Source of the DNA: JAJFKX01 sp965230265
Lineage (GTDB): Bacteria > Pseudomonadota > Gammaproteobacteria > Xanthomonadales > Wenzhouxiangellaceae
Reading direction: 5' to 3'
Assembly: GCA_965230265.1 (NCBI GenBank)
Contig: OZ245999.1
Coordinates: 2,046,001 to 2,110,000, forward strand
Length of the DNA: 64,000 nucleotides
Part shown: one piece after another, positions 61,415 to 64,000 of the stretch
How the letters are laid out: every line of letters begins with the position of its first letter
How positions within the stretch are numbered: the first letter of the stretch is position 1
The notes under the pieces: generated by a model
Seen by the model: only the letters and a program-made list of their open reading frames with translations
What the model was told of the DNA's origin: nothing
Databases searched by the model: none
Program-made: the position numbers and the translations under genes

Positions 61415-62692
61415 TTAGAACTCATCTGCTGCATAGCTCACCCGCGCACTCAAGCCAAAGGGATTCGCTTGTGTATTACGGAATGTAATGGGAATACTGG
61501 GACAGTTAATACTTCCTGCCAACCCCGGCAATGAGCCACAAACATGCACGGAAAAATGCAGGTGTGGCAGCCCGCCCGTATTACCCGTATCGCCACTCAA
61601 ACCAATAATATCGCCTGCATGCACTTCCTCCCCTGGCTCGACCAATACACCATTAATGGTCAGGTGAGAATATAGCGCCGTAGTACCATCACTGTGCCGG
61701 ATCACTATTAAATTGGTGCCGGCACGATTTCCATCAGAAACACTTTCATTGGTATGTTGCACAACCCCGTCACGTGCGGCAGCGACTGGAGTACCAATAT
61801 CCATGATGAAATCATAACCATTAAGAAAGATACCATTATGCCCAAAGCCTGAGCAGTTACCCTGATTGACCTCGTAAGCAGTACCGGGCGAATAAGGCAG
61901 TACATAATCTGACGTTTCCCAGTCTGAAAAATTGCCACATGAATTGCTGCGGAACAAGTCAGGCCGAGGTGGGAACAAACGCAGGCTGGAGATCAATTCA
62001 CCATTTTCACGGAATGGCTGTACAACAATAGGGAAACTACTGATGATCTCTACGGTACCATCAAACTCATTTAGATTCGGCATGATATTGGCCAGCACCA
62101 CAAAACCCATGCGACCAGGCTGCATTTGCAGGTTGGTGGTTTCCATAAGCTCACCGTCCAGATTGATCGCACTGAGAATGATGCTGGAACTGTCAGCATT
62201 ATCTGGCGGTGACATAATCGCCATACTGGTATCGCGACCAGCGCCTGACTGAGCTGTGAACGTTAACTTTCGACTTGGCTCAAGGGTTGGGAACTGCATT
62301 CGGTTTGGTACTGCACCACCGTTAGTATCGCCAATCAACAGTGTAGTATTTACCTCAACACTTCCATCAATTCTAGCCCAGCCTGGCTGCAATTGTTCGC
62401 CACCTATAATCGTATTAACCAGCCTGTTACCTGCTGCGGGTATGGATATCGCCATGGAACTGTTGCTCTGCTGGCCATTCGCTAGAATATCCAGGGGCTC
62501 CCCGGCAGTGGTAAAACTGGACATACTTACAGTTTGTGGATCACCGGTGATGTTGACCAGGTTGATTTCAGTCCTAAAACCACCGCCGCTGGCTACGATC
62601 GGCAACCACTGGGTATTGGTTGATTGCGCCAGCGCACACCCAGCGGATAATAGCCACAGATAAGCAATACTGATAAGGCGTCCTCTAACCAT
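61415..62692 (-). CDS. M23 family metallopeptidase, secreted
   Basis: The ATG at 62692 gives a signal peptide (MVRGRLISIAYLWLLSAGCALAQ) with AGG six bases upstream; the open frame runs further up to 62875 but that part overlaps the divergent sigma gene. Residues 25-280 form a beta-rich secreted region. The C-terminal third has the LytM zinc motifs: 'GYDFIMDIGTPVAAARDGVV', 'ALYSHL', 'GLSGDTGNTGGLPHLHFSVHVCG'. Such enzymes cut peptidoglycan cross-bridges or regulate amidases. Confidence 0.9.
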   Translation of the reverse strand: MVRGRLISIAYLWLLSAGCALAQSTNTQWLPIVASGGGFRTEINLVNITGDPQTVSMSSFTTAGEPLDILANGQQSNSSMAISIPAAGNRLVNTIIGGEQLQPGWARIDGSVEVNTTLLIGDTNGGAVPNRMQFPTLEPSRKLTFTAQSGAGRDTSMAIMSPPDNADSSSIILSAINLDGELMETTNLQMQPGRMGFVVLANIMPNLNEFDGTVEIISSFPIVVQPFRENGELISSLRLFPPRPDLFRSNSCGNFSDWETSDYVLPYSPGTAYEVNQGNCSGFGHNGIFLNGYDFIMDIGTPVAAARDGVVQHTNESVSDGNRAGTNLIVIRHSDGTTALYSHLTINGVLVEPGEEVHAGDIIGLSGDTGNTGGLPHLHFSVHVCGSLPGLAGSINCPSIPITFRNTQANPFGLSARVSYAADEF

Positions 62693-62855
62693 ACATAACC
62701 TATAGTGCAACAAGTACGTAAACCTTACTATAACCCATGTCCAACGACAGCTAATCACATTAGCTTCAAAAGTTATTTTCCAAAAAGTGTGATTTTGTTG
62801 TAACTGTTGCGAATAATAAGTCAAACACAAAGCACAGAGCACGACGCCATAAATC

Positions 62856-63437
62856 ATGAACGCCACAACAACCATCGACAGTCAAAGCCGTTTCAGTGAA
62901 TTACTGAAGCAACATCAGCCTATCGTGTTCAAGGTTGCCAGAACTTACTGCTGGCACCCGGACGATCGTGCTGAGTTGACTCAAGAGATCGTTACGCAGT
63001 TGTGGCGAGCATTTGCGCGGTTTGACTCAAACCGGAAGTTCTCTACCTGGATGTATCGTATTGCCCTGAACGTGGCGATTTCATTTGTCCGCAGCAATCG
63101 CCTTAGACAACGTCATTTTATTGCGTTTGATGAGAGTGCTCATGACGTTGCTGATCAAACCAGCAATGAACCTGAACGCGATGAGCAAGTTGAGTTTTTG
63201 TATCGTTTTATTAATCAACTCGATGCGCTAAATCGGGCGTTGTTGATGTTATATCTGGAAGAGCGAAGCTACCAGGAAATTGCTGACATTCTGGGTATTA
63301 CCCAAACCAATGTCGCCACCAAAATCAACCGACTTAAACAACGCATACGCCGTGCCACCAGTGATTCGAGCAATGACAAATCAACCACTGACAACAGGAA
63401 TCAAAACAATGACCGGAGCAGCCACCATGGAACTTGA
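62856..63437 (+). CDS. ECF-type RNA polymerase sigma factor
   Basis: Region 2 ('VFKVARTYCWHPDDRAELTQEIVTQLWRAFARFD') and region 4 ('LMLYLEERSYQEIADILGITQTNVATKINRLKQRI') are present in a 193-residue protein. It is followed directly, with overlap, by a membrane protein gene. The C-terminal tail (SDSSNDKSTTDNRNQNN) is polar and variable. It is divergent from the M23 peptidase. Confidence 0.9.
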   Translation: MNATTTIDSQSRFSELLKQHQPIVFKVARTYCWHPDDRAELTQEIVTQLWRAFARFDSNRKFSTWMYRIALNVAISFVRSNRLRQRHFIAFDESAHDVADQTSNEPERDEQVEFLYRFINQLDALNRALLMLYLEERSYQEIADILGITQTNVATKINRLKQRIRRATSDSSNDKSTTDNRNQNNDRSSHHGT

Positions 63438-64000
63438 TGAATTAAAACTTGCCTGGCAAAACCTGGACGATCAACTGCAACAGCAAAACCAGATTAATCT
63501 GAGTTTGCTGCGGGATAAAAAAACCGATAAAACCCGCAAAAGCCTGCGCCCTTTATACTGGGGTCATGTTCTGCAAATTCTGCTGGGCATTGTATCGATT
63601 GTTTTGGGTGTGGCAGTTTGGACCAAAAACTTCGACAACACGCCTATTTTAATCAGCGGTTTATTGATTCACCTTTACGGTATCGCGCTGATTATCACCG
63701 CAGGTCAGGTGATGCACCAGATCACCAAACTGGATTACAGCGCACCTGTGTTAAATATCCAAAAACACATACTGCGTATCGAGCGTACCTACGTAAACAA
63801 TGGCTGGGTAATAGGCTTGCCATGGTGGTTGCTATGGCTTCCATTCACGCTAGGCCTCGCAGCACTGGGAGGCATCGATCTTTACGCTAAAGCCAGCGGC
63901 AGCGGATGGGTTGTCTGGAGCATCATATTTGGTGTTATTGGCATGCTGGCAACCTGGTTATGGTACCGCTGGGCACGTAATCCCAATAATCCGGAGCGCG
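63409..64000 (+). CDS. Membrane protein following the sigma factor gene (3' partial)
   Basis: The frame starts at the ATG at 63409 (MTGAATMELDELK; an inner ATG lies at 63427), overlapping the sigma gene stop by 29 nt, and stays open to the end of the window. AGGA lies nine bases before the first ATG. The protein begins with a polar helix ('MELDELKLAWQNLDDQLQQQNQ') and has two or more membrane spans (HVLQILLGIVSIVLGVAV, ISGLLIHLYGIALIITAG), later two more. It may be a partner or regulator of the sigma factor, but no zinc anti-sigma motif is seen in the visible part. Confidence 0.75.
   Translation, partial: MTGAATMELDELKLAWQNLDDQLQQQNQINLSLLRDKKTDKTRKSLRPLYWGHVLQILLGIVSIVLGVAVWTKNFDNTPILISGLLIHLYGIALIITAGQVMHQITKLDYSAPVLNIQKHILRIERTYVNNGWVIGLPWWLLWLPFTLGLAALGGIDLYAKASGSGWVVWSIIFGVIGMLATWLWYRWARNPNNPER

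Overview
The window looks like a chromosomal stretch of a marine or aquatic gammaproteobacterium. The evidence is the gene content: TonB receptor, miaB-ybeZ-ybeY-ybeX, tgt/queA, LiuBCD-type leucine catabolism, DUF4105, GFA and VOC proteins. Secreted proteins ending in a short 'xGFE' tail remind me of Marinicella/Wenzhouxiangella-like genomes, but the genus is a guess. No rRNA or tRNA genes, CRISPR arrays or prophage structural genes were seen.

Layout. 1-9.5 kb: the 3' end of a ZnuD-like TonB receptor, a DUF3179 protein, a YceI protein and two ~1000-residue secreted paralogues. 9.6-10.7 kb: tgt. 11.0-29.6 kb: an accessory island. It holds a 3936-codon SpvB/FG-GAP/RHS secreted protein with a metallo-type tip, a series of tip and immunity cassettes, a DDE transposase, an orphan RHS tip, a RAYT-type Y1 transposase and a beheaded S8 protease. 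29.7-30.7 kb: queA. tgt and queA lie on the same strand and are usually neighbours, so the island seems to sit inside a broken queA-tgt pair. 31.0-38.9 kb: an operon for the kynurenine to 2-aminomuconate (meta-cleavage) route. 39-41 kb: two 2OG/Fe(II) oxygenases and a DUF3667 protein. 41.4-46.5 kb: miaB-ybeZ-ybeY-ybeX followed by a DUF4105 protein where lnt would be expected. 46.8-50.5 kb: a signal peptidase I, an MFS transporter, MscS and small unknowns. 50.5-58.0 kb: a leucine/acyl-CoA catabolic operon (thiolase, MCC-beta, methylglutaconyl-CoA hydratase, MCC-alpha, HMG-CoA lyase, SDR). 58-64 kb: DUF3052, a frameshifted beta-strand-repeat secreted protein, GFA, VOC, M23 peptidase, and a sigma factor with a membrane protein running off the end.

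The most interesting part is the RHS island. Three tips are visible, and each carries a metal-binding-type motif: a JAB/DUF4329-like HTH...GD, an HEFEH in a 45-residue stub, and an HELIH. Each is followed at once by a small protein with a signal peptide, the likely immunity protein. One of these looks like a TIMP/netrin (OB-fold) inhibitor. The cassettes end in near-identical terminator repeats. The tips are mosaics: a 687-bp conserved core, a variable stretch of about 180 nt, a 102-bp conserved linker, then the tip. The giant gene's signal peptide lies out of frame with its body across a run of six Gs, which suggests either phase variation or a base-calling error.
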